Origin: Synechococcus sp. UW140 | GTDB taxonomy: Bacteria > Cyanobacteriota > Cyanobacteriia > PCC-6307 > Cyanobiaceae | NCBI GenBank assembly: GCA_945875915.1 | Contig: CAMCMT010000015.1 | Coordinates: forward strand, 1-57,764 | Length of the DNA: 57,764 bases | Direction of reading: 5' to 3' | Part shown: piece by piece, positions 20,197-28,603 of the stretch | Layout of the letters: every line of letters starts with the position of its first letter | Position numbering within the stretch: position 1 is the first letter of the stretch | Notes under the pieces: generated by a model | Seen by the model: the letters and a program-made list of their open reading frames with translations, nothing else | Told to the model about the DNA's origin: nothing | Databases searched by the model: none | Translations under genes and position numbers: made by a program

Positions 20197-20662
20197 ATGG
20201 AGTACCACCAGGACCAACACGCCAGCTTGATCGCCCCGCACCGCTGGCCGCTGGCCGAATGCGCCCAGGGGCTGCTGGCCCTGGAGCACTGGTCCCTGGA
20301 GGCGCCCATACTGTTGATCGAGGAGGGTCTAACAGCACCTCGGCGCGGCCGGGGACCGTTGGCCAACTCTCCAGCTGGCTCGGGAACCTGGACCCGGAGC
20401 TCGAGGCCTTCGTGCACCTGCGCCAAGCGGGCGTTGACTTCGATCAAGCGCGCGCCCAATGCCTCCAGGACCAGGGCGAGGCCTTCGAAATGGCCTGGGC
20501 CAAGGCCCTGGCCGGCAACCCCCTGGTGACCCACGACAACCTGGCCGGGTTTGCGGCCCTCTCCCAAAAGGGCTTTGGCCGCAACCCGCGCGAACTGCGG
20601 TGGTGGTGCGCTGGCGCGACCGGGTGACCGCCTGCCTGGTGGCCTGTGAGCCCATGGGCTGA
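20197..20662 (+). pseudogene. Hypothetical gene broken by two frameshifts
   Basis: Three consecutive segments in three frames read like one protein of about 150 residues. From ATG 20197, MEYHQDQHASLIAPHRWPLA leads to LEAPILLIEEG (to ~20325). After a shift, QLSSWLGNLDPELEAF and GVDFDQARAQCLQDQGEAFE lead to GFAALSQKGFGRNPREL (to ~20600). After a second shift comes VVVRWRDRVTACLVACEPMG, ending at 20662. Each break is explained by loss of one base. It is divergent from the helicase. I do not recognise the family. It is either a decaying gene or two sequencing errors in GC-rich DNA. Confidence 0.6.
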
Positions 20663-20701
20663 AGAGCGGACCGCCCGGGCTACGGCTTTTGATCCTTGGG
20701 C

Positions 20702-21427
20702 TCAGCCCCGTCGGTGATGAAAGCGCCCCAGCATCAAGCCAATCATGATGGCGATGTAAAGCTGTCCCACGATGGTGATCAAGGTGCAGATCACCTGGGC
20801 CTCCAGACTCACGGGCACTAGCGAGGCGCTGCCTACGGACGTGAGATAGCCAAATGATCCCAAAATCATCTGGGGCAACCTCAAGATGACCCCATCGGAA
20901 CTGTTGTAAACATCCTTGAGCGGCGCAAAGCTATCGGATTTCAAATACATCAGGGCATCGAGCACGATACCGCCACTGAAACCAATCAACAGGTAACCAG
21001 AGGTCGCCCCCATCACCACCGAGGTGGTGACATAGGGCTCCCGCACCAAGGCCCTCACCATGCGAAACAAATAGAGTCCAAAGAAGGCGATCCAGGCGAG
21101 AACATGGGCAAACGTGAACGCAAAGCTGGGGCTTATGTTCTGCTTGATCATCAGTGCGTAGGGGATCTCCAAGGCAATTGCCAGGCATCCCAAGCAATAG
21201 GCGGGGATCCGGGAGTTCAGTAGCGGCGATACCCGGGTCAGGCCCACCATCAGGAAGGTCGCTAGCAGAATGACCAGGCCGCAATTGAGCAGGGGCAAGG
21301 CATGGGCCAGGGGCTGGGCCAGTAGGAGCAGCACCAGCAGCCCCAAGGCGTAGCGATAGCCAAGATGGCGCTGGCGAATCCGCTCGATATTCCAGCGGCG
21401 GTGATTCATCGAACCCGGGTCCCCCAT
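20702..21427 (-). CDS. Ion-channel-like membrane protein with degenerate filter
   Basis: This 241-residue protein (ATG at 21427; a second ATG at 21409 begins MNHRRWNIERIRQ) has about six hydrophobic segments: YALGLLVLLLLAQPLAHALP, CGLVILLATFLMVGL, CLGCLAIALEIPYAL, FTFAHVLAWIAFFGLYLF, TSGYLLIGFSGGIVLDALMY and the C-terminal helix. The end has the pore-helix/filter/inner-helix layout of two-helix K+ channel domains: ILGSFGYLTSVGSASLVPVS, then a helix ending in MIGLMLGRF. The K+ filter TVGYGD would align with TSVGSA, so the signature is lost. It may be a non-selective channel or a channel-derived membrane protein. Confidence 0.7.
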   Translation of the reverse strand: MGDPGSMNHRRWNIERIRQRHLGYRYALGLLVLLLLAQPLAHALPLLNCGLVILLATFLMVGLTRVSPLLNSRIPAYCLGCLAIALEIPYALMIKQNISPSFAFTFAHVLAWIAFFGLYLFRMVRALVREPYVTTSVVMGATSGYLLIGFSGGIVLDALMYLKSDSFAPLKDVYNSSDGVILRLPQMILGSFGYLTSVGSASLVPVSLEAQVICTLITIVGQLYIAIMIGLMLGRFHHRRG

Positions 21428-21671
21428 TGAGCGATCAAGTCTCCCAGGGGGCCTCTTCGGTCTGATCGGTTGAAGACATTGGCCCTTGGGACCAAGTCCT
21501 GGCCTTTAGGGGACTTGCGATTGAAGCGCTGGCCCGACGGTTCGCGGCCTGGGCCTCGGCGAACTTGCCTGCGGGCACTGGCCTGAAAGGCTCGAACCCA
21601 GGGAGCCAGGTCATGAAAGCCCCGGACCCTGCGGTTGCTTGAGCGGGCTGGCTTTGGGAGGCCTAGCGTGA

Positions 21672-22898
21672 ATGGTTGCTTGTTCTGGCCAGCAAGGCCA
21701 AAGCGGGGCTGATCCAGCCGTGACCCTCCCCCCCGATCCCCTCGCACCCCTGGCAGCGGCCCTGGCCGCCCTGCCGGCGGCCCGGCGGCGCCAACTGCGG
21801 GACTTCGAACCGGGGGGCACCGCCGAACTGCGGCCCCAAGCGGACCCGGCGATGGGGGCCCTGCTGGATCTGGCCAGCAACGATTACCTGGGCCTGGGTC
21901 GCCACCCCCAGCTACTGGCCGCCGCCCGCCAGGCCCTAGAGCGCGATGGGGTGGGCTCCGGCGGCTCGCGGCTGGTGAGCGGCAGCCGGCCGGTACACAG
22001 CGCCCTGGAGCGGCGGCTGGCGGACTGGCTGGGCCGGGAGCGGGTGCTGCTCTTTCCCAGTGGCTTCCAGGCCAACCTGGCCGCAGTCGGCGCCCTGGCC
22101 GATCGCCACAGCCTGGTGATCGCCGATCGCCTCTGCCACCACTCCCTACTGGTGGGGGTCCAGGCCAGCGGCGCCCGCCTACAGCGCTTTGGCCACAACG
22201 ACCTGGCCGACTTGGAGCGGCGCCTGGGGCAGGCCCGGGCCCAGGCTCCCAACCAACGGCTGCTGGTGATCAGCGAAAGCCTGTTCAGCATGGAAGGCAG
22301 CCAGCCGGATGCAGGCGCCCTAGCCCGCCTCTGCGCCGAGCACGGCGCGGCCCTGCTGCTCGATGAGGCCCATGCCCTGGGGGTGCTGGGCCCCGGCGGC
22401 CGCGGCCTGGCCTGGGGCCAAGCGGCCGTGACCCTGGTGAGCGGCACCTTCGGCAAGGCCTTCGGCGGCGGCGGCGCTTTCCTGGCCACCGGGGCGATCG
22501 CCGGCGAATGGCTGCTGCAGCAGGCCGGCGCCTTCCGCTACACCACCGCCCTGGCGCCGGCCCTGGCCGCCGCAGCCCTGGCCGCCCTGGACCTGATCGA
22601 GGCCAACCCCGGCTGGGGTGCGGCCCTGATGGAGCGGGCCGAACGCTGGCGGACGGCCCTAGCCGCGGCCGGCTGGCCGCGGCCGCCCGGCCAGGGGCCG
22701 ATTTTGTCGTTGCTTGTGGGCGAGGAGCAGGCGGCCCTGGCCCTGCAACAGCGCCTCGAAGGTCACGGTCTGCTGGCGGTGGCGATCCGGCCGCCGACGG
22801 TGCCCCCTGGCACCTCGCGCCTAAGGCTGGTGCTGCGCCAAGACCTGCCAGCGGGCAGCCTGAAGCGGCTGCTGGAGGCCCTGGGGGAGGCGCCATGA
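21672..22898 (+). CDS. bioF: 8-amino-7-oxononanoate synthase
   Basis: BioF is the PLP enzyme that joins pimeloyl-ACP and alanine, the first ring-forming step of biotin synthesis. The 408-residue protein shows DLASNDYLGLGRHPQLL, GSGGSRLVSGSRPVHSALE, LLLDEAHALGVLGPGGRG and the PLP-lysine region LVSGTFGKAFGGGGAFL. It begins with ATG at 21672; a GTG at 21719 is possible. It is the first gene of the biotin operon, and its stop overlaps the bioK start (ATGA). The 244-nt upstream region holds no recognised operator. Confidence 0.95.
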   Translation: MVACSGQQGQSGADPAVTLPPDPLAPLAAALAALPAARRRQLRDFEPGGTAELRPQADPAMGALLDLASNDYLGLGRHPQLLAAARQALERDGVGSGGSRLVSGSRPVHSALERRLADWLGRERVLLFPSGFQANLAAVGALADRHSLVIADRLCHHSLLVGVQASGARLQRFGHNDLADLERRLGQARAQAPNQRLLVISESLFSMEGSQPDAGALARLCAEHGAALLLDEAHALGVLGPGGRGLAWGQAAVTLVSGTFGKAFGGGGAFLATGAIAGEWLLQQAGAFRYTTALAPALAAAALAALDLIEANPGWGAALMERAERWRTALAAAGWPRPPGQGPILSLLVGEEQAALALQQRLEGHGLLAVAIRPPTVPPGTSRLRLVLRQDLPAGSLKRLLEALGEAP

Positions 22899-23641
22899 CC
22901 TTAAACCTGATCGCCATGCACGGCTGGGCCGGGGACCAGCGGGCCTGGGAGCCCTGGCGCATCGCCGCCGCCGGCCGCGGCTGGAGCCTGGAGACCGGCG
23001 AACGGGGCTACGGCCAGCAAACGCCCCACGCCCCCCGCTGGCCTGGCGCAGGCGGGGCCGTGCTGGTCCATTCCCTGGGCCTGCACCTGCTGCCGGCCGA
23101 GCTCTGGAGCCAGGCCAGGGCCGTGGTGCTGCTGGCCAGCTTTGGCACCTTTGTGCCCCCCGGCCCCGGCGGCCGGCGCACCCGGGCGGCCCTCGAGGCG
23201 ATGGCGGGGCGGATCCGCCAGGGCGAGCTCGCCCCTCTGCTGGACGAGTTCTTAGCCAAGGCCGCCGCCCCGGCCCGTCTGGACCAGCTGCCCTTGGGGG
23301 TCGCCCAGGAGGGCAGCGACGCGGCAGGGGTTGCCAGGCTGCTGGAGGATCTGGCCCTACTGGGCCGCTGCGACGGCCTGCCCGAGGCCTTCCCCCGCTC
23401 GGTGCCGGTGCTGGTCGTGGAAGCCGGCGCCGATCAAATCGTGCCCGCCGCCAGCCGGGCCCTGCTGCGCCAGGCCCTACCCCAGGCCGAAAGCTGGACC
23501 CTGGAGGCCATCGGCCACAGCCTGCTGGGAACGCCCCTGGTGGGCCCTGTCCTTGACTGGCTTGATCAATGGCTGGTTGGGCCTGGGCCCGGCGCCGAGC
23601 TCCAACAGAACGCAAGACCAGCCTTACCTGCCCATGGTTGA
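22895..23641 (+). CDS. bioK: Pimeloyl-ACP methyl ester esterase, BioK type
   Basis: This 248-residue alpha/beta hydrolase lies between bioF and bioC, the place of the esterase that releases pimeloyl-ACP methyl ester from the disguised fatty-acid route. The nucleophile Ser is in AVLVHSLGLHLLP. The Asp is in VVEAGADQIVPAASRAL and the His in EAIGHSLLGTPL. Picocyanobacteria are known to use BioK here instead of BioH. The start ATG overlaps the bioF stop by 4 nt. Assignment as BioK rather than BioG or BioH rests on lineage and context. The last ~20 residues overlap the bioC start. Confidence 0.88.
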   Translation: MTLNLIAMHGWAGDQRAWEPWRIAAAGRGWSLETGERGYGQQTPHAPRWPGAGGAVLVHSLGLHLLPAELWSQARAVVLLASFGTFVPPGPGGRRTRAALEAMAGRIRQGELAPLLDEFLAKAAAPARLDQLPLGVAQEGSDAAGVARLLEDLALLGRCDGLPEAFPRSVPVLVVEAGADQIVPAASRALLRQALPQAESWTLEAIGHSLLGTPLVGPVLDWLDQWLVGPGPGAELQQNARPALPAHG

Positions 23642-24446
23642 AACCCCCAGGGTCAGAACCAGAACCGCCGATCCACCGCCGCTGACGCCCGCCTTTAGCG
23701 AGCGGGTGCGGGACTGCTTCAGTGGCGCCGCCAACCAGTACGAGGGCGGCGCCCGGATCCAGCGGGCGATCGCCTGGCGCCTGGGCCATCTCTGCCGGCC
23801 CCTGGCGATCGGACCCGGCCCCAAGGGCGACCTGGGCGCCGGCACTGGCCTGCTAGCCCGCTCGATCGCCCTGCAGCGCCCGGACCTGAACCTGCTGCGC
23901 CTGGACAACTGCCAGGCCCTCCTGGAGACGGAACCCGCCGCTGCCGGGGCCAATGCCCGCCTGCTCTGGGACCTCAACGGGGGCCTGCCCGCCCAACTGG
24001 CCGGCGCCAGCCTGCTGGCCTCGAGCTTTGCCCTGCAATGGCTGGAGCAGCCCCAACTCCAGCTGGACCAGTGGGCGAGCCAATTGGCCCGGGGGGGCTG
24101 GCTGGTCCTGGCCGTGCCCTGCTCGGCCAGCTTCCAGCAATGGCGCCAGGCGGCGGAGCGGGCCCGGGTGCCGTTCACGGGCCTGGCCCTGCCCGCCGCC
24201 AGCGGGCTGGTCCAGGCGGCGGAGCGCCAGCTCCAGCTGCTGCGTTGCCAACGGCTGCGCTTCAGCCGCCGCCAGCCCCAGGCCCTGGCCTTCCTGCGGG
24301 AGTTCAAGGCGATCGGCGCCCAGGCCAGCCCCAAGGGCCAGCTCAGCCCCGCCGAGCTGCGCCGCCTGCAGACCCATTGGGCTCCCAGAGCGGGTGAATG
24401 CCCGCTGGAATGGGAGGTGCTGCTCCTACTGGCACGTAAACCCTGA
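23634..24446 (+). CDS. bioC: Malonyl-ACP O-methyltransferase
   Basis: BioC methylates malonyl-ACP so that fatty-acid enzymes can build the pimeloyl chain. The protein has 270 residues. PAFSERVRDCFSGAANQYE at the N-terminus is the BioC-type entry. SAM motif I is GDLGAGTGLLARSIA, then ASSFALQWLEQPQLQL and LARGGWLVLAVP. The C-terminal REFKAIGAQASPKGQLSPAE is also typical. ATG at 23634 lies 8 nt inside the end of bioK, so translation is coupled. Confidence 0.92.
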   Translation: MVETPRVRTRTADPPPLTPAFSERVRDCFSGAANQYEGGARIQRAIAWRLGHLCRPLAIGPGPKGDLGAGTGLLARSIALQRPDLNLLRLDNCQALLETEPAAAGANARLLWDLNGGLPAQLAGASLLASSFALQWLEQPQLQLDQWASQLARGGWLVLAVPCSASFQQWRQAAERARVPFTGLALPAASGLVQAAERQLQLLRCQRLRFSRRQPQALAFLREFKAIGAQASPKGQLSPAELRRLQTHWAPRAGECPLEWEVLLLLARKP

Positions 24447-24466
24447 GCCAGCCGCCAACCATCTCC

Positions 24467-25195
24467 TTGAGCCCCCCCCTGAGCCCCCAAGAGAACCAAC
24501 CCCTACGCCTGGTGGTCTGCGGCACGGACACCGACGTGGGCAAGACCGTGGTCAGCGCCCTGCTCGTGCAGGGCCTCTCGGCCAGTTATTGGAAACCGGT
24601 GCAATGCGGCCTTGATGGCGGCGGTGACCGCGATCGGCTCCGCGAGTGGCTGCAACTGCCCGAGCCCCGGCTGTTGCCGGAGGCCTACCGCCTGGCCGCT
24701 CCGGTGTCCCCCCACTGGGCCGCCGAACTGGAGGGAGCCAGCCCTGGTTCCAACGGTGCGCCGATCGAGTCCAGCCGTCTGGCCCTGCCGGCGGTGTACG
24801 GGGCGTTGGTGGTGGAATGCGCCGGCGGCTTACTGGTGCCCCTACGCCGGGACCGGCTCCAGATCGAGCAGATCCAGGCCTGGGGCCTGCCGGTGCTGCT
24901 GGTAGCGCGCAGTGGCCTGGGAACCTTGAACCACTGCCTGCTCTCCTTGGAGGCCTTAGCCCAGCGGCGCATTCCCGTGCTGGGGCTGGTGCTCAATGGC
25001 CCCCCCCACGCCGACAACCCCAGGACGCTGGCAGCCCTGGGTGGCGTACCCCTCCTGGCCTGCCTGCCGCCCCTGGCGGCTATCAACCGCGAGAGCCTGG
25101 CTGCCCTTTGGCAAACAAGCGGCCTGGGCGCTGCCCTGGCCACAGCCGCAGCGGAGCTGCAACCCCAACCAGACCCCGACACCATGCACCGATGA
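24467..25195 (+). CDS. bioD: Dethiobiotin synthetase
   Basis: BioD closes the ureido ring of dethiobiotin using CO2 and ATP. The P-loop is visible as VVCGTDTDVGKTVVSALL. SYWKPVQCGL follows, then ALVVECAGGLLVPL and VLLVARSGLGTLNHCLLSLE, all family hallmarks. The TTG at 24467 gives 242 residues; no ATG exists between it and the P-loop, and a GTG just before the P-loop would be too short. It ends in an ATGA overlap with bioA. Confidence 0.92.
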   Translation: MSPPLSPQENQPLRLVVCGTDTDVGKTVVSALLVQGLSASYWKPVQCGLDGGGDRDRLREWLQLPEPRLLPEAYRLAAPVSPHWAAELEGASPGSNGAPIESSRLALPAVYGALVVECAGGLLVPLRRDRLQIEQIQAWGLPVLLVARSGLGTLNHCLLSLEALAQRRIPVLGLVLNGPPHADNPRTLAALGGVPLLACLPPLAAINRESLAALWQTSGLGAALATAAAELQPQPDPDTMHR

Positions 25196-26478
25196 GCTGG
25201 CATCCCAACCTCTGGCATCCCTTCACCCAGGTGGCCAGCGCCGATCCGCCCCTGCGGGCCGTGGGCGGCCAAGGCGCCCTGCTGGAGCTTGACGACGGCC
25301 GCCTGCTGATCGATGCGATCAGCAGCTGGTGGGTGACCCTGCACGGCCACGGCGAACCGACGATTGCCGCCGCGATTGCGTCCCAGGCCCACCAACTGGA
25401 GCAGGTAATCTTCGCCAATTTCAGCCATCCGGCCGCCGAAACCCTGGCCAGCCAGCTGGCGGCCCTCAGCGGCCTGGAGCGCCTGTTCTTCTCCGACAAC
25501 GGCTCCACCGCGGTGGAGGTGGCCCTCAAAATCGCCTGGCAGTGGTGGCACAACCGCTCGGAGGGAGGGGAGGGGCCGGCCCGCCAGCAGCTGATCGCCT
25601 TTGAGGGCGCTTATCACGGCGACACGGTGGGGGCGATGAGCGTGGGGGAGCGATCGCTGTTTTCCGCCCCGTTTGAGCCCCTGCTGTTCGGGGTGGCCCG
25701 CTGCCCCTGGCCAGCCACCTGGTGGGGCGATGACACGGTGGAGGAGCGGGAACGGCAGGCCCTCAGCCACCTGGACCAGCTGCTGGAAGTGCCCACCGCA
25801 GCCGTGATCCTGGAGCCCCTGGTGCAGGGGGCCGGCGGCATGGCCATGGTGCGGCCCGAGTTCCTGCAGGCGGTGCAGGCCCGGGTGCGGGCGGCGGGGG
25901 CCCTGCTGATTGCCGATGAAGTGATGGTGGGCTTCGGCCGCAGCGGTTCCCTATTCGCCAGCACCAGGGCTGGCCTGCAACCCGACCTGATGGCCCTCTC
26001 CAAGGGCCTCACCGGTGGCTTCCTGCCGATGGGGGTGACCCTGGCCAGCGAACGGCTGTTTCAGGGCTTCATCGACAGCGATCCCGGCTACGCCCGCACC
26101 TTCTTCCACGGCCACAGCTTCACGGCCAACCCCCTCGGCTGCGCCGCCGCCAATGCCAGCCTGGCCCTGCTCCAGGCCGCACCGGAGCGCTACCAGGGCT
26201 TCGCCGCCAGGCATCAGCTCCACCTGGAGCGGCTGGCGGCCCACCCCCGCGTCCATCGGCCCCGGCTCTGCGGCAGCATCGCCGCCTTCGACCTGGCGGT
26301 TGAAAAACCGGGCTATCTCCACCCGGCCGGGCGGGAGCTGCAACGGCGGGTGCTGGCCGAGGGAGTGTTCCTGCGGCCCTTGGGCCCGGTCGTCTACCTG
26401 CTGCCGCCCCTGTGTCTCAGCGATGACCAGCTGGAGCGCTGTTACTCAGCCATCCGCCGCGCCCTGGACGACCTCTGA
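25192..26478 (+). CDS. bioA: Adenosylmethionine-8-amino-7-oxononanoate aminotransferase
   Basis: BioA uses SAM as amino donor to convert KAPA to DAPA. The protein has 428 residues and is a class III PLP aminotransferase. WHPNLWHPFTQVASADPP is the typical BioA opening. AISSWWVTLHGHGEPTI, FEGAYHGDTVGAMSVG, LIADEVMVGFGRSG and the PLP-lysine region LMALSKGLTGGFLPMGVTL follow. ATG 25192 overlaps the bioD stop. It is the last gene of the operon; bioB is not in the window. Confidence 0.95.
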   Translation: MSWHPNLWHPFTQVASADPPLRAVGGQGALLELDDGRLLIDAISSWWVTLHGHGEPTIAAAIASQAHQLEQVIFANFSHPAAETLASQLAALSGLERLFFSDNGSTAVEVALKIAWQWWHNRSEGGEGPARQQLIAFEGAYHGDTVGAMSVGERSLFSAPFEPLLFGVARCPWPATWWGDDTVEERERQALSHLDQLLEVPTAAVILEPLVQGAGGMAMVRPEFLQAVQARVRAAGALLIADEVMVGFGRSGSLFASTRAGLQPDLMALSKGLTGGFLPMGVTLASERLFQGFIDSDPGYARTFFHGHSFTANPLGCAAANASLALLQAAPERYQGFAARHQLHLERLAAHPRVHRPRLCGSIAAFDLAVEKPGYLHPAGRELQRRVLAEGVFLRPLGPVVYLLPPLCLSDDQLERCYSAIRRALDDL

Positions 26479-26520
26479 TGGAGGGCCCGCCAGGCCCGGG
26501 CCACAGCCCAGGGTTCCCGT

Positions 26521-26820
26521 TCAGGGACCCGCCAGGATCGCCGCCTCCACATCGGCCCGGGACAGGCCGTAGGGAAACTGGCGCCGGGCGGAGGCCGTCG
26601 CCGAGCCATCGCTAGCCCTACCCGGCTGCCAGACCACCGTGACCTCCTCCACTCCCAGCTCCAGGTCGGCGCTCCAGCCGCCATGGCGCAGGCGCCACAA
26701 GCATGGACGCCCCGGCTGCTGAACGGCTCCGAGCACGGCCAACCAGGCCTCAATCGCCGGGAGCGGATGGTTGTAAAGGGGCGTCTGGGCCGGCGGCAAG
26801 GAGGGCATGGGCATGGGCAA
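26521..26820 (-). CDS. DUF3143 family protein
   Basis: This is a 99-residue cyanobacterial protein of unknown function. The core TPLYNHPLPAIEAWLAVLGA, WSADLELGVEEVTVVW and YGLSRADVEAAILAGP fit the DUF3143 family as I remember it. The repeated MPMPMP N-terminus leaves the exact start among ATGs at 26820, 26814 and 26808. It lies downstream of a J-domain gene on the same strand, with a 150-nt gap. The two are often neighbours in cyanobacteria, suggesting a linked but undefined job. Confidence 0.8.
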   Translation of the reverse strand: MPMPMPSLPPAQTPLYNHPLPAIEAWLAVLGAVQQPGRPCLWRLRHGGWSADLELGVEEVTVVWQPGRASDGSATASARRQFPYGLSRADVEAAILAGP

Positions 26821-26970
26821 CTCCTAAGCAGCGACCAGTCTGGGGTGCTGCCGGGGGCGCCAGGGGATCCGGGCGGACCAACCCAGGCCAGACCGAATCG
26901 CACGGGAAGAGCTCGGGGCTGGGACCAGGCCTCAAGGGCAGCGCGCAAGCCCCTAGGCCTGAAACCCCAT

Positions 26971-27774
26971 CTACGGAAGCGAACGCGCCTGCAGTGATGA
27001 CCTCGGCAGGGAAAGGGAAGGGGAGAAGGGAGCCTGCAGCAAGGGCTCCAGTGACTCCTGGGCAGGCCACCAACTGGGTTCGCGTACCAGTTCAGTTCCG
27101 CGCAGCCAGGCCAGGCCCACCCCCAGCACTAGGCAGAACACCAGGGCCAGGCCCAGCAGCAACAGGGCAAACCACTCGCCCCCGGACAGGGTGCGCCGCA
27201 CCGAATCTGGCTTGGGCAGGCCGTCGCCACCGCCCAGGCCGCTGACTTCGAAGTCCGGAGCGCCCTGAAAGCCGGTGCCCTGGCGCCTGGCAGGGCTTGG
27301 GCTGTTGCCGAGGGAAGGGTCCGGGCCAGCGGGGGTGGCCCGGCTGCCGTTCTGGAACGGGCTAATTCCCGGCCCACCAGCCCCCGCCGGCGCCGCACCA
27401 GCCGCGGCCGTACTTGGGGCCCCTGGCGACGAACTCAGGCCCTGGCCGGCTCGGGTTCGGGCCGCCGCCAGACTGGCGTCATAAGCGCGGCGTCGCTCGG
27501 GATCGAGCAGGATGACATAGGCCTGGCGAAGCTGGCGGAAGGACTCCTCGGCAACAGCAGCCGGCAGGCTTGTGGTGTCGGGATGGAGCCGTTTGCTCTG
27601 GCGCCGAAACGCCTGACGTAGTTCCTCGAGGGAGGCGTCCTCGGCCAGCTGCAACATGGCATAAAAACTTTGCGGGACGAGGGCCTGCGCAGACCACTGG
27701 GAGCCGGTCTGGGGCCCAGGGCTACCGTCCCTGGCCTGGCTGCTGAAATTGCCGGCAGCCACAGTGGTCGCCAC
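26971..27774 (-). CDS. J-domain protein with C-terminal membrane anchor
   Basis: This is a 267-residue protein. The J domain lies at residues ~37-100: SFYAMLQLAEDASLEELRQA, the HPD motif in SKRLHPDTTSL, and SFRQLRQAYVILLDPERRRA. A low-complexity Gly/Ala/Pro/Ser linker (~105-190) precedes one membrane helix near 203-224 (WFALLLLGLALVFCLVLGVGL). It probably recruits an Hsp70 (DnaK) to a membrane. The start is GTG at 27774. It is divergent from rsmG by 55 nt. Confidence 0.85.
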   Translation of the reverse strand: MATTVAAGNFSSQARDGSPGPQTGSQWSAQALVPQSFYAMLQLAEDASLEELRQAFRRQSKRLHPDTTSLPAAVAEESFRQLRQAYVILLDPERRRAYDASLAAARTRAGQGLSSSPGAPSTAAAGAAPAGAGGPGISPFQNGSRATPAGPDPSLGNSPSPARRQGTGFQGAPDFEVSGLGGGDGLPKPDSVRRTLSGGEWFALLLLGLALVFCLVLGVGLAWLRGTELVREPSWWPAQESLEPLLQAPFSPSLSLPRSSLQARSLP

Positions 27775-27829
27775 TTTTCAGGAAGATCTTAGGCACCAGA
27801 ACCGAGTCCCCCGCTGATACCCCGCCAGG

Positions 27830-28603
27830 ATGCCCCCGAACCAAGACACCGCCCCATCCCCCATCGACTCCCCGTTCGCATCCCCCTCGGAGCTCCTGTG
27901 GCAGGAGCTGGGCTGGACCCCGTCAGCCGGGCAGCTGGCCCAATTCCTGACCCTGCAGGAGCAACTGCGCCTCTGGAACGGCCGGCTCAACCTCACGCGG
28001 CTGGTGGAGGACGAAGACTTCTGGATCTCCCAGCTTTATGACAGCCTCTGGCCCCTGGTGGCGCGCCTCAACGGTCCGCCCGGCCCCCTGCGCTGCGTCG
28101 ATGTAGGCACCGGCGGCGGCTTCCCGGGGCTGGCAGTCGCGATCGCCCTGCCCCAGGCCCGGCTGACGTTGATTGATTCGGTAGGCCGCAAGGTCGAAGC
28201 GGTGCAAGCCATGGCCCAGGCCCTGGGGCTGGCCGAGCGACTTACCCTGCGCTGCGAGCGGGTGGAGCGGAGCGGCCGCGAGCGCAGCTGCCGCGGCCAG
28301 TTCGACCTGGCCCTGGCCCGGGCCGTGGCCGCGGCCCCCGTGGTGGCCGAATACCTGGTGCCGCTGCTAGCCCAAGGCGGTGAGGCCCTGCTCTATCGGG
28401 GCCACTGGAGCGACCAGGATGGCAAGGATTTGGAGCGGGCCCTGGTGCCCCTGCAGGCAGGCCTGGAGCGCCAAGAACGCCGCAACCTGCCGGCCGAGCG
28501 GGGCGTGCGCCATGCCCTCGTGCTCAAACTGCTTGCCCCCTGCCCGGCCGCCTACCCCCGGGGCGTGGGGGTGCCAGCCAAAACCCCCCTAGGAAGCCCC
28601 TGA
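27830..28603 (+). CDS. rsmG: 16S rRNA (guanine527-N7)-methyltransferase
   Basis: RsmG/GidB methylates G527 of 16S rRNA. The 257-residue protein has QEQLRLWNGRLNLTRLVEDE, SAM motif I CVDVGTGGGFPGLAVAI and LIDSVGRKVEAVQAMAQAL, then FDLALARAVAAAPVVAEYL. The N-terminal ~40 residues are slightly long. Gene order J-protein/rsmG is divergent. Two small stem-loops and a T5 run lie after the stop (28624-28659). Confidence 0.94.
   Translation: MPPNQDTAPSPIDSPFASPSELLWQELGWTPSAGQLAQFLTLQEQLRLWNGRLNLTRLVEDEDFWISQLYDSLWPLVARLNGPPGPLRCVDVGTGGGFPGLAVAIALPQARLTLIDSVGRKVEAVQAMAQALGLAERLTLRCERVERSGRERSCRGQFDLALARAVAAAPVVAEYLVPLLAQGGEALLYRGHWSDQDGKDLERALVPLQAGLERQERRNLPAERGVRHALVLKLLAPCPAAYPRGVGVPAKTPLGSP

Noticed and set aside
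20310-20610. Programmed ribosomal frameshifting in the broken hypothetical gene
   Set aside because: No slippery heptamer or downstream pseudoknot is visible, and two separate shifts would be needed. Mutation or sequencing error is more likely.
22285-23789. Long minus-strand frames opposite bioF, bioK and bioC
   Set aside because: They are extremely Arg/Pro/Gly-rich, the expected antisense reading of GC-rich genes. The sense genes are clear.
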